Part shown: piece after piece, positions 23,980 through 32,491 of the stretch
Layout of the letters: each line of letters starts with the position of its first letter
How positions within the stretch are numbered: the first letter of the stretch is position 1
Source of the DNA: JAUYIV01 sp035464675
Lineage (GTDB): Bacteria; Actinomycetota; Acidimicrobiia; Spongiisociales; UBA11373
Reading direction: 5' to 3'
Assembly (NCBI GenBank): GCA_035464675.1
Contig: DATHSA010000046.1
Coordinates: forward strand, 1 to 64,000
DNA: 64,000 nucleotides
Translations under genes and position numbers: made by a program
The notes under the pieces: generated by a model
What the model was told of the DNA's origin: nothing
Databases searched by the model: none
Seen by the model: the letters and a program-made list of their open reading frames with translations, nothing else

Positions 23980-26601
23980 CTATCGCTTCGTGTCCGCCAG
24001 GGTCTTGCCCACCGCCACGTCGGCCACCAACGGGACCTCCAGGTCGACGACGCCCTCCATGATCTCGACCACGATGGCCGCCACTTCCCCGGCGTCGCCC
24101 TCCGGTGCCTCGAGCACCAATTCGTCGTGTACCTGGAGCAGCATCATCGCGTCGTTGCCGGCGAGGGCCGTATCGAGGTCGATCATCGCCTTCTTGATGA
24201 TGTCGGCCGCCGAACCCTGGATGGGGGCGTTCAGTGCCATCCGCTCCCCGCTCTGACGCTCCCGGAAGTTCCCGGAGGTCAACTCGGGCAGGTAGCGGCG
24301 ACGACCCAGGAGGGTCTCGGTGTATCCGCTGTTGCGGGCCTCGCTGACGATCCCCGACATGAACTCCTTGACCCCGGGGAACTGCGAGAAGTAGGCCTCC
24401 ATGTGCTGCTTGGCCTCTTCGGCGGGGATCTCGAGCCGTTGACCCAGCCCGTAGGCCTCCATGCCGTAGAGGAGGCCGAAGTTGATGACCTTCGCCCGGC
24501 GCCGCATGTCCGGATCCACATCCTTCGAATCGACCCCGAACACCCGGGCGGCAGTGGCGGTATGGATGTCGTCCCCGGAGGCGAACGCCTCGACGAGTGC
24601 CGACTCGCCGCTCAGGTGAGCCAGGATCCGCAACTCGATCTGGCTGTAGTCGGCGACCACGAAGGTGTGGCCCTCCGACGCGGCGAACGCCCGACGGATC
24701 GTACGCCCCTCCTCGGAGCGGATGGGAATGTTCTGCATGTTGGGCTGCTCCGACGAGATGCGGCCGGTCGCCGCACCGGTCTGGTTGAAGATGCAGTGGA
24801 TCCGGCCGTCCTCGGCGATCAAGGGGAGCAGCCCGTCGACATAGGTGGAGCGGAGCTTCTCCAGCTCGCGGAATGCCAGGAGGTGCTCGACGATCGGATG
24901 GTCGTCCGCCATCTTCTGGAGAGTGCTTGCGTCCGTCGAGGGCTGCCCCTTGGGCGTCTTCTTCAGGATCGGAAGGCCGAGGCGCTCGAACAGCACTTCG
25001 CGCAGTTGCAGGGTGGAGTTGACGTTGAATGGCTCTCCCGCGAATCCATAGATCTTCTTCTCCAGGGTCGCCAGACGATCCCGCAGGCTCTCCCCCAGCT
25101 CCTCGAGGTACTCGCGGTCCACTCCGATACCTGCCTCCTCCATTCGGGCAAGCACCCGGACCAGCGGCAACTCCACCTCGCGGAACAAGGTCAGCCCCCC
25201 ACGAGCGTCGAGTTGGCCGGTCAATGGCTCGACGAGCCGCGCCACGGCAGCGGCCCGCCGGCCTGCCGATCCCACGTCGGGTCCCGATGCCTCGAACTCG
25301 AGCGTCCCCTGGGGTCCGTCGTCTCCCGTCTCCCCCTCGGGCTCGATCTCGAGCCCGAGCACGCGCCCGGCCAGGTCACTCAGCGGTTGGGTGCCCCCAG
25401 CGGGATTGATCAGATACGCGGCGAGCGCCGTGTCGAATGCCAGGCCCCTGAAGTCGAGATCGGCCTCGAGCAGGGCCCGGACCAGTGGCTTGGCGTCGTG
25501 AAGAGCCTTCGGAGTGCCTGGATCCGCAAGCGCATCGCCGAGGTCGCCGAAGCGATCGAACGGGACGAAGGTCGCCTCGTCGCCGTCGCCCGCGACGGCG
25601 ACGCCCACCAGGTCCCCCGACTCCCAGACCGGTTCGATCGCCAGGACGGATCCCGCCGAACCCGCGATCGCGTCGGCCCCCGACCCCGTGCTGACCTCGA
25701 CCTGCAGCGTCTCGTCCTGCTCGGGTGCGCCACCTCCCCCGACCTCCTGGAGGCGCTGCCACAGCGACCGGAATGCGAGCCCGTCGAACACCCGGCGCAC
25801 CTCCTGCGGATCCCACGGGGCGAGCCGCATGCTCTCGATGTCGACGTCGACCGGGACGTCGGAGACGAGGCGGATCAGATCCCGATTGAGGTACACCTGC
25901 TCTCGCGAGGCGTCGAGGTTCTCCTTGAGCCTGGGGGTCTGCTCATCGAGGTGCTCATAGATCCCCTCGATGTCCCCGTACCCGGACACGAGCCTGGACG
26001 CCGTCTTCTCCCCGACCCCCGGAACTCCCGGAAGATTGTCGGAGGTGTCTCCGCGCAGCGCCGCGTAGTCCGCGTATTGGTCGGGGCGAATCCCGTACCT
26101 CTCCTCCACGTAGGAGGCATCGGCGACGATCGTGTCGGAGATCCCGCGCCGGGTGTAGTAGACACGGATGGGGCCCTCGATCAACTGGAAGGCGTCACGG
26201 TCACCGGTCACGATCAAGACGTCCCACCCCTCGGACCCGGCCTTGCCCGCGATCGTGGCGATGATGTCGTCCGCCTCCCAGCCCGGTGCCTCGAACTGCG
26301 CGAGGTTCAAGACGTCGGCGACCTCGCGAATCAGCGGCAACTGGCTCCTGAAGAGGTCGGGGGCCGCATCGCGCTGCGCCTTGTACTCCTGGTACCTCTC
26401 GCTGCGGAACGTGGCGACGGGCGTGTCCCACGCCACCGCGAGCGCGTCGGGGTGCTCGTCGTCGAGGAGCTTGATGAGCATCGACGTGAAGCCGTACACC
26501 GCGTTGGTGACCTGACCGGTCGGGGTCGCCAGGTCCGACGGCAGTGCGAAGAAGGCGCGATATGCGAGCGAATGTCCGTCGATCAGGGCGAGGGTCGGCA
26601 C
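23980..26601 (-). CDS. polA: DNA polymerase I
   Basis: Gap-filling polymerase for excision repair and Okazaki-fragment processing, 873 residues. N-terminal 5'-nuclease domain (LALIDGHSLAYRAFFAL, WEADDIIATIAG, VTGDRDAFQL, LRGDTSDNLPGVPGVGEKT); a middle domain in which the 3'-5' exonuclease acidic residues are not conserved (AIEPVWESG in place of the DTET motif); and family A polymerase motifs (VVADYSQIELRILAHLSGE, RRAKVINFGLLYGM, LLQVHDELVLEAP). GTG at 26601, 7 nt downstream of TACCAT. Lack of proofreading is as in Taq and mycobacterial Pol I. Confidence 0.97.
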   Translation of the reverse strand: MPTLALIDGHSLAYRAFFALPSDLATPTGQVTNAVYGFTSMLIKLLDDEHPDALAVAWDTPVATFRSERYQEYKAQRDAAPDLFRSQLPLIREVADVLNLAQFEAPGWEADDIIATIAGKAGSEGWDVLIVTGDRDAFQLIEGPIRVYYTRRGISDTIVADASYVEERYGIRPDQYADYAALRGDTSDNLPGVPGVGEKTASRLVSGYGDIEGIYEHLDEQTPRLKENLDASREQVYLNRDLIRLVSDVPVDVDIESMRLAPWDPQEVRRVFDGLAFRSLWQRLQEVGGGGAPEQDETLQVEVSTGSGADAIAGSAGSVLAIEPVWESGDLVGVAVAGDGDEATFVPFDRFGDLGDALADPGTPKALHDAKPLVRALLEADLDFRGLAFDTALAAYLINPAGGTQPLSDLAGRVLGLEIEPEGETGDDGPQGTLEFEASGPDVGSAGRRAAAVARLVEPLTGQLDARGGLTLFREVELPLVRVLARMEEAGIGVDREYLEELGESLRDRLATLEKKIYGFAGEPFNVNSTLQLREVLFERLGLPILKKTPKGQPSTDASTLQKMADDHPIVEHLLAFRELEKLRSTYVDGLLPLIAEDGRIHCIFNQTGAATGRISSEQPNMQNIPIRSEEGRTIRRAFAASEGHTFVVADYSQIELRILAHLSGESALVEAFASGDDIHTATAARVFGVDSKDVDPDMRRRAKVINFGLLYGMEAYGLGQRLEIPAEEAKQHMEAYFSQFPGVKEFMSGIVSEARNSGYTETLLGRRRYLPELTSGNFRERQSGERMALNAPIQGSAADIIKKAMIDLDTALAGNDAMMLLQVHDELVLEAPEGDAGEVAAIVVEIMEGVVDLEVPLVADVAVGKTLADTKR

Positions 26602-26608
26602 GAGGTCG

Positions 26609-26614
26609 ATGGTA
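26609..26614 (-). promoter_or_regulatory. Candidate -10 box (TACCAT) of polA
   Basis: TACCAT ends 7 nt before the polA GTG; the -35 region would fall inside the heptamer tract at 26625-26659. Confidence 0.45.
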
Positions 26615-26624
26615 GGGGGAACCG

Positions 26625-26659
26625 GTTACCCGTTCCCCGTTACCCGTTGCCCGCCACCC
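26625..26659 (+). repeat. Heptanucleotide tract (GTTACCC-type), 5 units
   Basis: GTTACCC, GTTCCCC, GTTACCC, GTTGCCC, GCCACCC with no break in phase, filling the spacer between the coiled-coil gene and polA. Confidence 0.82.
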
Positions 26660-26665
26660 GCGCGC

Positions 26666-26935
26666 CTAGAGCTTCTCGAGCAACCGGGCGCGGCGCTGCT
26701 CGAGGTGTTCGATGCGATCCCGCAGCCTGGCGACCACCTTGCCGGCGCGATCGACGTCAGACGACGTGATCCGAGCATCCTCACGCTCGATGGGGCCGCC
26801 GACGGCGGCATCCCGGCGAGCGTCGTCGTCGAGGTGTCGATGGATGCGCAACTCCTCCTCGGCGAGGCGGAGTTCCTCGCGGAGACGCGCGATCTCATCG
26901 TTGATCCCGAACAGGCGGCGCTCGATTCGGCTCAT
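26666..26935 (-). CDS. Small coiled-coil protein of unknown function
   Basis: An 89-residue, charged, almost wholly helical protein. Two heptad-like helices (about 5-32, NDEIARLREELRLAEEEL, and 62-89, RLRDRIEHLEQRRARLLEKL) flank a short polar turn, so it may form an antiparallel coiled-coil hairpin. No signal peptide or cysteine. ATG at 26935 is supported by a TACCTT box 8 nt upstream. It precedes polA on the same strand, separated by heptamer repeats. I do not recognise the family. Confidence 0.72.
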   Translation of the reverse strand: MSRIERRLFGINDEIARLREELRLAEEELRIHRHLDDDARRDAAVGGPIEREDARITSSDVDRAGKVVARLRDRIEHLEQRRARLLEKL

Positions 26936-26943
26936 CGCCGCGG

Positions 26944-26949
26944 AAGGTA
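26944..26949 (-). promoter_or_regulatory. Candidate -10 box (TACCTT) of the coiled-coil gene
   Basis: TACCTT ends 8 nt before the ATG, again predicting an almost leaderless transcript. Confidence 0.4.
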
Positions 26950-26965
26950 TCAGCCCTTGGGAGAG

Positions 26966-26993
26966 GGCCGAAGGCCGAAGGCAGAGATCAGAG
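26966..26993 (+). repeat. Third heptanucleotide tract (GGCCGAA), 4 units
   Basis: GGCCGAA twice, then the degenerate units GGCAGAG and ATCAGAG, in 7-nt phase. Different unit from the GTTACCC family but the same period and an intergenic position. Confidence 0.6.
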
Positions 26994-27262
26994 AGGAGAT
27001 CAGCTCGACCGCGCTCCCCACGGCGAAGACGCCCGGCCCCCGTCGAGGGCACAGTGGCCGGGCATCCTCATCGCTCGCCGGGCGGTCAGGTCGGGCTCGC
27101 CTTCGGTGAGGGCGCCCCACCGGGAGCACCCAGGCGAAACCATGCCCGGACCGCGTCTCCGTTCGACTGATCGGTGATCGATCGCACGGCATCGGCGAAC
27201 CGCCGTGTGACCTTCTTTGGGAACATGGAGGGCGCGGCTGCTCCTTATCATTCCGTGACTTC
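26994..27262. other. Non-coding spacer with hairpins before tRNA-Leu
   Basis: No convincing gene. It contains an 8-bp perfect inverted repeat (GCCCGGCC at 27031-27038 with its complement at 27056-27063) and a small hairpin around CTCGCC-TTC-GGTGAG near 27095. Together with the heptamers before it, 26936-27262 is one of the longest non-protein stretches of the window. A small RNA is possible; I could not match it to SRP RNA, RNase P or tmRNA. Confidence 0.35.
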
Positions 27263-27345
27263 GCCGGGATGGCGGAATGGCAGACGCGGCGGACTCAAAA
27301 TCCGCTGGGCGCAAGCCCGTGGGGGTTCGAATCCCCCTCCCGGTA
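27263..27345 (+). tRNA. tRNA-Leu (anticodon CAA)
   Basis: An 83-nt class II tRNA. Acceptor GCCGGGA pairs with TCCCGGT (one G-U at 1:72); the anticodon arm GCGGA-CTCAAAA-TCCGC gives anticodon CAA; the long variable arm TGGGCGCAAGCCCGT is typical of leucine; the T arm is GGGGG-TTCGAAT-CCCCC. Discriminator A at 27345. The genome continues with CCG, so the CCA tail is not encoded. It reads codon UUG. A TATCAT box lies 12 nt upstream. Confidence 0.96.
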
Positions 27346-27358
27346 CCGACGGGAAGGA

Positions 27359-29077
27359 TCAGGAATCCTGGTCCTGGCCGTACCGGTTCGTGATCGGCAG
27401 CCGTCGGTCCCGACCCAGTGCCTTCGTCGTGATCTTCACGCCAGGAGCAGCCTGGCGACGCTTGTATTCGTTACGGTCGACCAGTCGCGTGATCCGCTCG
27501 ACCAGGGCGCGCTCGAATCCCGATGCGACGATCTCGTCTGCAGTCTGATCCCCCTCTATGTAGCGCATGAGGATCGGGTCGAGCACCTCGTAGGGGGGGA
27601 GGCTGTCTGTGTCGAGCTGGCCGAGCCTGAGTTCCGCCGACGGCGGCTTGTCGATCACGGCCCGGGGGATCACGTCCCCGGCGCGGTTGCGCCACTCGGC
27701 GATCCGGAATATGAGCGTCTTGTAGACGTCCTTCAGCACCGCATACCCACCGACCATGTCGCCGTACAGCGTGGCGTAGCCCACCGACATCTCGGACTTG
27801 TTCCCGGTGGCGACGACCATCCCGCCGAACTTGTTCGACAACGCCATCAGAATCGCCCCCCGGACACGGGCCTGCAGGTTCTCCTCGGTCACGTCCTCTT
27901 CGGTCTCCTGGAACACCCCGGACAGGGCCTCGAGGAAACCCTCGAACGGGGGCTCGATCGAGATCTCGTCGAATCGGATCCCCAGGTTCTCGGCGAGGGC
28001 ACGGGAGTCGGACACCGAGCCGTCGGACGAGTAGCGCGACGGCATCGTCACCCCCCAGACGGACTCGGGTCCCAGCGCATCCGCCGCGATCGCCGCCGTG
28101 AGCGACGAGTCGATCCCGCCGGAGAGCCCGACCACGACGTTCTCGAATCTGTTCTTGCGGGTGTAGTCACGCAGCCCCGTGACGAGCGCGCGATACACCT
28201 CTTCCTCCTCCCCCATCGGTTCGTACGACTCCGGCGGGGTCTCGGGTTCGCCTTCCAGGAGATCTCCCGAGACGATCGTCAGCGCATCCACGTCGGCCCT
28301 GCCGCTCTCCGGAAGGGGCACGTCCACCCAGAACAGATCCTCTTCGAACTGCGGGGCCCGGTACAGCAACTCACCGCCGGCGGCGAACACCATGCTCTGG
28401 CCGTCGAAGACCAGTTCGTCCTGCCCTCCGACCGCATTCAGGTAGACGACGGGGAGCCCGTACGCGCGGGAGCGGTCGGCGATCATCTTCTCCCTCTCCG
28501 CCCCCTTGCCCCGGTGGTAGGGCGACCCATTGATGTTGAGGAGGATGTCCGCTCCACCCTTTGCCTGAGCAGCCGGAGGACCGTCGGGAACCCAGATGTC
28601 CTCACAGACCGACACGCCGACGATCGCTCCGTTGATCTCCCAGAGGGCGTCCGGTCGCTGGCCTGCTGCGAAGTAGCGGTCCTCGTCGAACACCCCGTAG
28701 TTCGGGAGCAGACATTTGTGGTAGATCCCTCGCACCTTCCCCTCGGCGAGCAGGGCGGCGGCGTTGTGGACCCGGTTGTGGCCCGCATCGTCGCGCCTCG
28801 AATTCCGGGATCGATCGACGAACCCCACGACCGACGCGGTGGATCCGGCCCCGGAGGCCAGGAAACGAAGCTCCGCGATGTTGGCGCTCACAAAGCCTTC
28901 CCGGAGCACGAGGTCCTCCGGCGGGTACCCGGTGACCGCGAGTTCGGGGAACAGCAGAACATCGGCCTGGATGTCCTCGGCCCATCGCATCGCCTCGGCG
29001 ATACGGGCGACGTTGCCGTCTATGTCGCCGACGACGAGGTCGATCTGGGCGCCCGCGACACGGAGGAAGTCGGTCAT
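27359..29077 (-). CDS. nadE: Glutamine-dependent NAD+ synthetase
   Basis: Amidates nicotinic acid adenine dinucleotide to NAD+ using glutamine. 572 residues in two parts: an N-terminal nitrilase-type glutaminase with the Glu-Lys-Cys triad (E45 in FPELAVTG, K121 in YHKCLLPNYG, C158 in VSVCEDIW), and a C-terminal synthetase with P-loop GLSGGIDSSLTAA. The C-terminal domain also has VATGNKSEMSVGYATLYGD. ATG at 29077. Convergent with the tRNA, whose 3' end is 13 nt from the nadE stop. Confidence 0.96.
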   Translation of the reverse strand: MTDFLRVAGAQIDLVVGDIDGNVARIAEAMRWAEDIQADVLLFPELAVTGYPPEDLVLREGFVSANIAELRFLASGAGSTASVVGFVDRSRNSRRDDAGHNRVHNAAALLAEGKVRGIYHKCLLPNYGVFDEDRYFAAGQRPDALWEINGAIVGVSVCEDIWVPDGPPAAQAKGGADILLNINGSPYHRGKGAEREKMIADRSRAYGLPVVYLNAVGGQDELVFDGQSMVFAAGGELLYRAPQFEEDLFWVDVPLPESGRADVDALTIVSGDLLEGEPETPPESYEPMGEEEEVYRALVTGLRDYTRKNRFENVVVGLSGGIDSSLTAAIAADALGPESVWGVTMPSRYSSDGSVSDSRALAENLGIRFDEISIEPPFEGFLEALSGVFQETEEDVTEENLQARVRGAILMALSNKFGGMVVATGNKSEMSVGYATLYGDMVGGYAVLKDVYKTLIFRIAEWRNRAGDVIPRAVIDKPPSAELRLGQLDTDSLPPYEVLDPILMRYIEGDQTADEIVASGFERALVERITRLVDRNEYKRRQAAPGVKITTKALGRDRRLPITNRYGQDQDS

Positions 29078-29086
29078 TGGCGCGCG

Positions 29087-29092
29087 AGGCTA
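29087..29092 (-). promoter_or_regulatory. Candidate -10 box (TAGCCT) of nadE
   Basis: TAGCCT ends 9 nt before the nadE ATG. Confidence 0.35.
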
Positions 29093-29109
29093 ACTGCGCA
29101 GGCTTCGAC

Positions 29110-30531
29110 TCATGCGTTCGGAGCCGCGTCGCCCTGCCGTTGGCTGCTCTCCGCGCGTTGCCCGCTCCCAAGCACCACACGGATCAGCGTTCCGCCCTCC
29201 GGCTTCGCTTCGACCTCGGTCCGGCCCCCCATGGCGTCCACCAGCTCACGGACAATCGCCAGGCCGAGACCGCTCCCCTCCGGACGAAGCGGTCGATACC
29301 GGGTGGTCACATAGAGGCGTTCGAAGATGTGCGGAATGTCGGCCGCGTCGATGCCGGGGCCGGTGTCTGAGACCTCGACGGCGAGGCCTGCCGGATGATG
29401 TCTCAGGACCAGGCGGACGCGACCGGTCTCCGGCGTATAGCGGAGTGCGTTCTCCAGCAGGTTCCCGGCGATCTGGGCGACCCGATCAGGGTCGATGTCG
29501 ACCACGCCGACATCGGCAAGATCCGTCTCGAGCCGCACCCGCGCAGCGTCGGCACGCGGCCGAAAACCCTGGACCACGCCCGCCAGATGCTTCGCGAGAT
29601 CCACCTGCTCTGGTCGCAGGCTGAACTCTCGGGCCTCGAGCCTGGCGAGAAGCATCAGGTCTTCGACCAGCCTGCCAAGCCGCGAGGCCTCGGTCCCGAG
29701 GACAGCCGCCACGCGATCCATGTCGTCGGGCGACACCCGATCCTCCTGAATCGCCTCGGCGTAGCCCGCAATGGTGGTGAGCGGGGTGCGCAGATCGTGC
29801 CCCACGGAGACCAGGAACTCGCGCTCTCGGCGCCGTGCCTCCTCGAGTTGAATCGCCATCTGGTTGAACGCCTGGGCCACGGCGGCCACTTCGTCGCTGC
29901 CTTCCAGTTGCACCCGCGCGGAGAAGTCGCCCCGCGCGATCCCATCCGAGGCCATCCGCAGGGCGTCGAGCCGCCGGCCTGCGACCGATGCGAACCATCC
30001 GGCGAGAAGTGCTGCGAGAAGCACCGCCAGGACGAGAGCCCACGCGAATCTGCCCAGTACATCTCGCCACGGAACGAGGTCGAGCGTCGTCCCGATCACG
30101 ACCACCACCGTCCCCCGCTCACCAACCCGGAACGGCTGTGCCACCACCAGGACATCGGTTCCCTCGACCGTCGCATCGAAGTGGATGGGGCCGGTCAGGT
30201 CGGCGAGGTCCGGAACGAGGTCGATGAGGACCGCGCCGTCACTCAGGACGGTGACGGTCCCGCGGGGCCCGACGATCGCCGCCTCCACGTAGTCGTGACC
30301 ACCGATCGAAGCCACGGTGGCGAGCACCACCGCGAGGCTGCGGCCGGGCGAATCCGATGTTCGGGCCAGGTCGGCCTCCACTATCCGCGCCGTGGCGTTC
30401 GCCTGACGAAGGAACTCCTGTCGCTCGGAGTTCTCCAGGGATCTGTTGATCAACACTGCGGCGGCAAGCCCGCCGACGGCGAGCGTGACCACCGCCACCG
30501 CGACCATTCCCCAGAAGAACCGCCTTCTCAC
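29110..30531 (-). CDS. Two-component sensor histidine kinase (HAMP type)
   Basis: Membrane sensor kinase, 473 residues. Transmembrane helix at about 7-28, extracytoplasmic sensor of about 130 residues, second helix at about 160-181, HAMP linker, H-box VSVGHDLRTPLTT with phosphoacceptor His near residue 245, N-box NLLENALRY, and ATP-lid motifs DTGPGID and GSGLGLAI. GTG at 30531 is chosen because GGGAGGAG sits 5 nt upstream; an upstream GTG at 30612 would put palindromic DNA inside the coding region. Its probable partner regulator is 259 bp upstream, an unusually wide gap for such a pair. Confidence 0.92.
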   Translation of the reverse strand: MRRRFFWGMVAVAVVTLAVGGLAAAVLINRSLENSERQEFLRQANATARIVEADLARTSDSPGRSLAVVLATVASIGGHDYVEAAIVGPRGTVTVLSDGAVLIDLVPDLADLTGPIHFDATVEGTDVLVVAQPFRVGERGTVVVVIGTTLDLVPWRDVLGRFAWALVLAVLLAALLAGWFASVAGRRLDALRMASDGIARGDFSARVQLEGSDEVAAVAQAFNQMAIQLEEARRREREFLVSVGHDLRTPLTTIAGYAEAIQEDRVSPDDMDRVAAVLGTEASRLGRLVEDLMLLARLEAREFSLRPEQVDLAKHLAGVVQGFRPRADAARVRLETDLADVGVVDIDPDRVAQIAGNLLENALRYTPETGRVRLVLRHHPAGLAVEVSDTGPGIDAADIPHIFERLYVTTRYRPLRPEGSGLGLAIVRELVDAMGGRTEVEAKPEGGTLIRVVLGSGQRAESSQRQGDAAPNA

Positions 30532-30552
30532 GCTATCTCCTCCCGGGCCGAC

Positions 30553-30573
30553 TTCGGCGGCTCCGCCGCCGAA
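30553..30573. repeat. Short hairpin upstream of the kinase start
   Basis: Perfect 8-bp inverted repeat (TTCGGCGG with CCGCCGAA) around a 5-nt loop, 20 nt before the kinase start; it may affect ribosome access to the downstream GGGAGGAG. Confidence 0.4.
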
Positions 30574-30587
30574 CAGACGCCGGAAGC

Positions 30588-30675
30588 GGGCGGTTTGATG
30601 GGCGATGGCCACCGATCAGTCTGTAGCTTGTCACAAGCCACAGACTGATCTCCCGTAGAGCCGATCAAACCGCCC
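30588..30675. repeat. Nested palindrome between response regulator and kinase genes
   Basis: Outer arms of 12 bp (GGGCGGTTTGAT at 30588-30599 and its exact complement at 30664-30675) enclose a central 37-nt palindrome (30614-30650) whose 17-bp arms meet around a 3-nt loop; in minus-strand RNA one pair is G-U. The left and right flanks between outer and inner arms are 14 and 13 nt. This would fold as a single long stem in RNA, or as a cruciform in DNA. It is entirely non-coding. Confidence 0.85.
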
Positions 30676-30681
30676 ACTTAG

Positions 30682-30723
30682 GCCCTCCTCCGCCACGTGG
30701 GGCCCCAACCCCACGGCGGCCGT
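30682..30723 (-). repeat. 42-bp dispersed hairpin element, copy A
   Basis: Read on the minus strand: ACGGCC, 4 nt, the 16-mer TGGGGTTGGGGCCCCA, 6 nt, GGAGGAGGGC. The same three blocks with the same spacings occur at 55032-55073 on the plus strand. The 16-mer folds on itself, and flanking bases extend the stem in this copy. Confidence 0.8.
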
Positions 30724-30774
30724 CACGATCCCGGCCATCAGCCTCCTCACGACGGGTGAAAGGCGTCGAGACTC

Positions 30775-30788
30775 GGGCGACGGGCGAC
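30775..30788 (-). repeat. Heptanucleotide units (GTCGCCC), 2 copies
   Basis: Two consecutive GTCGCCC units on the minus strand directly after the response-regulator stop codon. Confidence 0.5.
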
Positions 30789-30790
30789 CC

Positions 30791-31465
30791 TCACGATTCC
30801 GCAATCCGGTATCCGACACCCCATACCGTCTCGATGGGGATGCCTTCGAGCTTCTTGCGGAGTTGGCGGATGTGAACGTCGACGGTTCGAGTCTCGCCGA
30901 CATAGTCGTATCCCCAGACCCCCTCGAGGATCTGGGCACGGGACAGCGCCAGCCCGGCGTTCTCGGCGAGATACCACAGCAGGTCGAATTCTCTCGCGGT
31001 GGGGCGAACGACCTCCCCGGAGGGGACCCGCACCTCGCGGCGCCCCGAATCGACCTCGAAACCGGAGACCTCGATCGTCGAAGGGGCTCGCGGCGGCTCC
31101 TCGGCCCGGCGCAACACCGCCCGCACCCGGGCCACCAGTTCACGGGGTGAGAAGGGCTTCGTCAGGTAGTCGTCCGCGCCGATCTCGAGGCCGACCACCT
31201 TGTCCACCTCGGTGTCCCGGGCGGTGAGCATGATCACCGGGACGTCGGACCACGATCGGATTCGCCGGCAGACCTCGATCCCGTCCATTCCCGGGAGCCC
31301 CAGGTCCAGAAGCACCACGCGAGGATCGCGATCGCGCGCTGCGTCGAGGCCCCGCTCCCCATCGGACGCGTGGATGAGCCGAAAGCCCTCCTGCTCGAAG
31401 TACATCCGAACGAGATCGGCGATGGCCTCCTCGTCCTCGATGAGGAGGATGGTCCCTCGCGTCAT
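30791..31465 (-). CDS. OmpR/PhoB-family response regulator
   Basis: DNA-binding regulator, 224 residues. Receiver domain with acidic pair at D11 and E12 (LLIEDEE), phosphoacceptor D54 (VLLDLGLPGMDG), and K103 in LTKPF. Winged-helix output domain from about 130 (TAREFDLLWYLAENAG, TVDVHIRQLRKKLE, WGVGYRIAE). Probably paired with the kinase at 29110-30531. Followed by a hairpin-rich spacer that may attenuate or separate kinase expression. Confidence 0.94.
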   Translation of the reverse strand: MTRGTILLIEDEEAIADLVRMYFEQEGFRLIHASDGERGLDAARDRDPRVVLLDLGLPGMDGIEVCRRIRSWSDVPVIMLTARDTEVDKVVGLEIGADDYLTKPFSPRELVARVRAVLRRAEEPPRAPSTIEVSGFEVDSGRREVRVPSGEVVRPTAREFDLLWYLAENAGLALSRAQILEGVWGYDYVGETRTVDVHIRQLRKKLEGIPIETVWGVGYRIAES

Positions 31466-31525
31466 CGCATCGTCATCGGTCGCTGCATACGTCGACTTTC
31501 GGACGGGATTGTTCGAAAACTGTGA

Positions 31526-32491
31526 TCAGGGGGTGTCGGAACCGCCGAAGGCGGCGAGAGGAAGGTTCCGCACCTCCGCACTCGCCGAACCTCCGGCCCA
31601 GCGTATCTCCACACCGCTTCCTGGTTCCACTTCGCGGCGCACCATCGCCAGCGCCACGGGGGCCCGCAGCTCCATGGACTCGCCCACCGACGTGATAGTG
31701 CCGACGGGGTCTCCACCACTGACCACCTCCGCGCCGGGCGGTGGCAGCACTGTGTCACGCAGCACGATGCCCCTCAGGTGGCGATTGACACGGCCCCTGG
31801 AGTCGATCCTCGCCACCAGCTCCTGGCCCAGATAACACCCCTTCGTGAAGGAGACGGCCTCGGGGACGAGCCCGGTCTCCTGCGGGATGGTCGACTCGTC
31901 CACGTCGATGCCCATGACGGGCTCCCCTGCCTCGATGCGAACCGCGGTCTCGGCGATCGTTCCGATCGGCGTGGCCCCTGCCGCGTCCAGCCCGGCGTCG
32001 CCTGCCGTGAGATATCGGGGCACTCCGACGGGCAACGCGGCGACGAGGACCTGATCTTCATCACGCCACCCGACGGGCGGAACGTGCCCTGCCGCCCGGA
32101 GGACGTCGGCCGACCCCGGTCCCCACAACACGGCCACCGGACGCCCATCCAGGCTGATCGTCGCATCGACCCGGAAGCGGAATCGCTCCAACTGCTCGAC
32201 CACGACTGCTCCTTGCCCCCGGTCCGAGACGAGGCCGACACGATCCTCGCCCCGGAGCACCCAGAGCAGCGCCTTCAGCTTGCCCCTGGGCTCCAGAAGC
32301 AATGAACGGGCGATCGAACCGGGCTCCATCGCGGCGATGTCCTGGCTCAGCTGCCCGTCGAGGAAGGACACTGCGTCGTCGCCGGTGACCCACGTGAGGT
32401 CGTGCGAGCCGGCTGCCAGGCCCGCGCCCCCACGGGCGGCGAGGTACTCGCCCGTCACGTCCCCGTACGAAGGCTGCCTCACCGCGCTCAC
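31526..32491 (-). CDS. ygfZ: Folate-binding YgfZ/GcvT-like protein
   Basis: Folate-dependent protein of the YgfZ (IbaG/CAF17-like) family that helps keep Fe-S enzymes active. 321 residues. The signature KGCYLGQE, with its conserved cysteine, is present near residue 220; the N-terminal GcvT-like region contains FLDGQLSQDI. GTG at 32491 overlaps the ccdA stop as GTGA. Fe-S relevance fits the nearby endonuclease III, but cofunction is not shown by sequence. Confidence 0.9.
   Translation of the reverse strand: MSAVRQPSYGDVTGEYLAARGGAGLAAGSHDLTWVTGDDAVSFLDGQLSQDIAAMEPGSIARSLLLEPRGKLKALLWVLRGEDRVGLVSDRGQGAVVVEQLERFRFRVDATISLDGRPVAVLWGPGSADVLRAAGHVPPVGWRDEDQVLVAALPVGVPRYLTAGDAGLDAAGATPIGTIAETAVRIEAGEPVMGIDVDESTIPQETGLVPEAVSFTKGCYLGQELVARIDSRGRVNRHLRGIVLRDTVLPPPGAEVVSGGDPVGTITSVGESMELRAPVALAMVRREVEPGSGVEIRWAGGSASAEVRNLPLAAFGGSDTP

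Noticed and set aside
27086..27140. GGTCAGGTC followed by GC-rich hairpins, suggestive of SRP RNA
   Set aside because: The conserved GGAAG/AGCAGC asymmetric loop of SRP RNA is not present.
30531..30612. Longer kinase start at GTG 30612
   Set aside because: It has no ribosome site and would place part of the nested palindrome and another hairpin in the coding region, whereas GTG at 30531 has GGGAGGAG 5 nt upstream.
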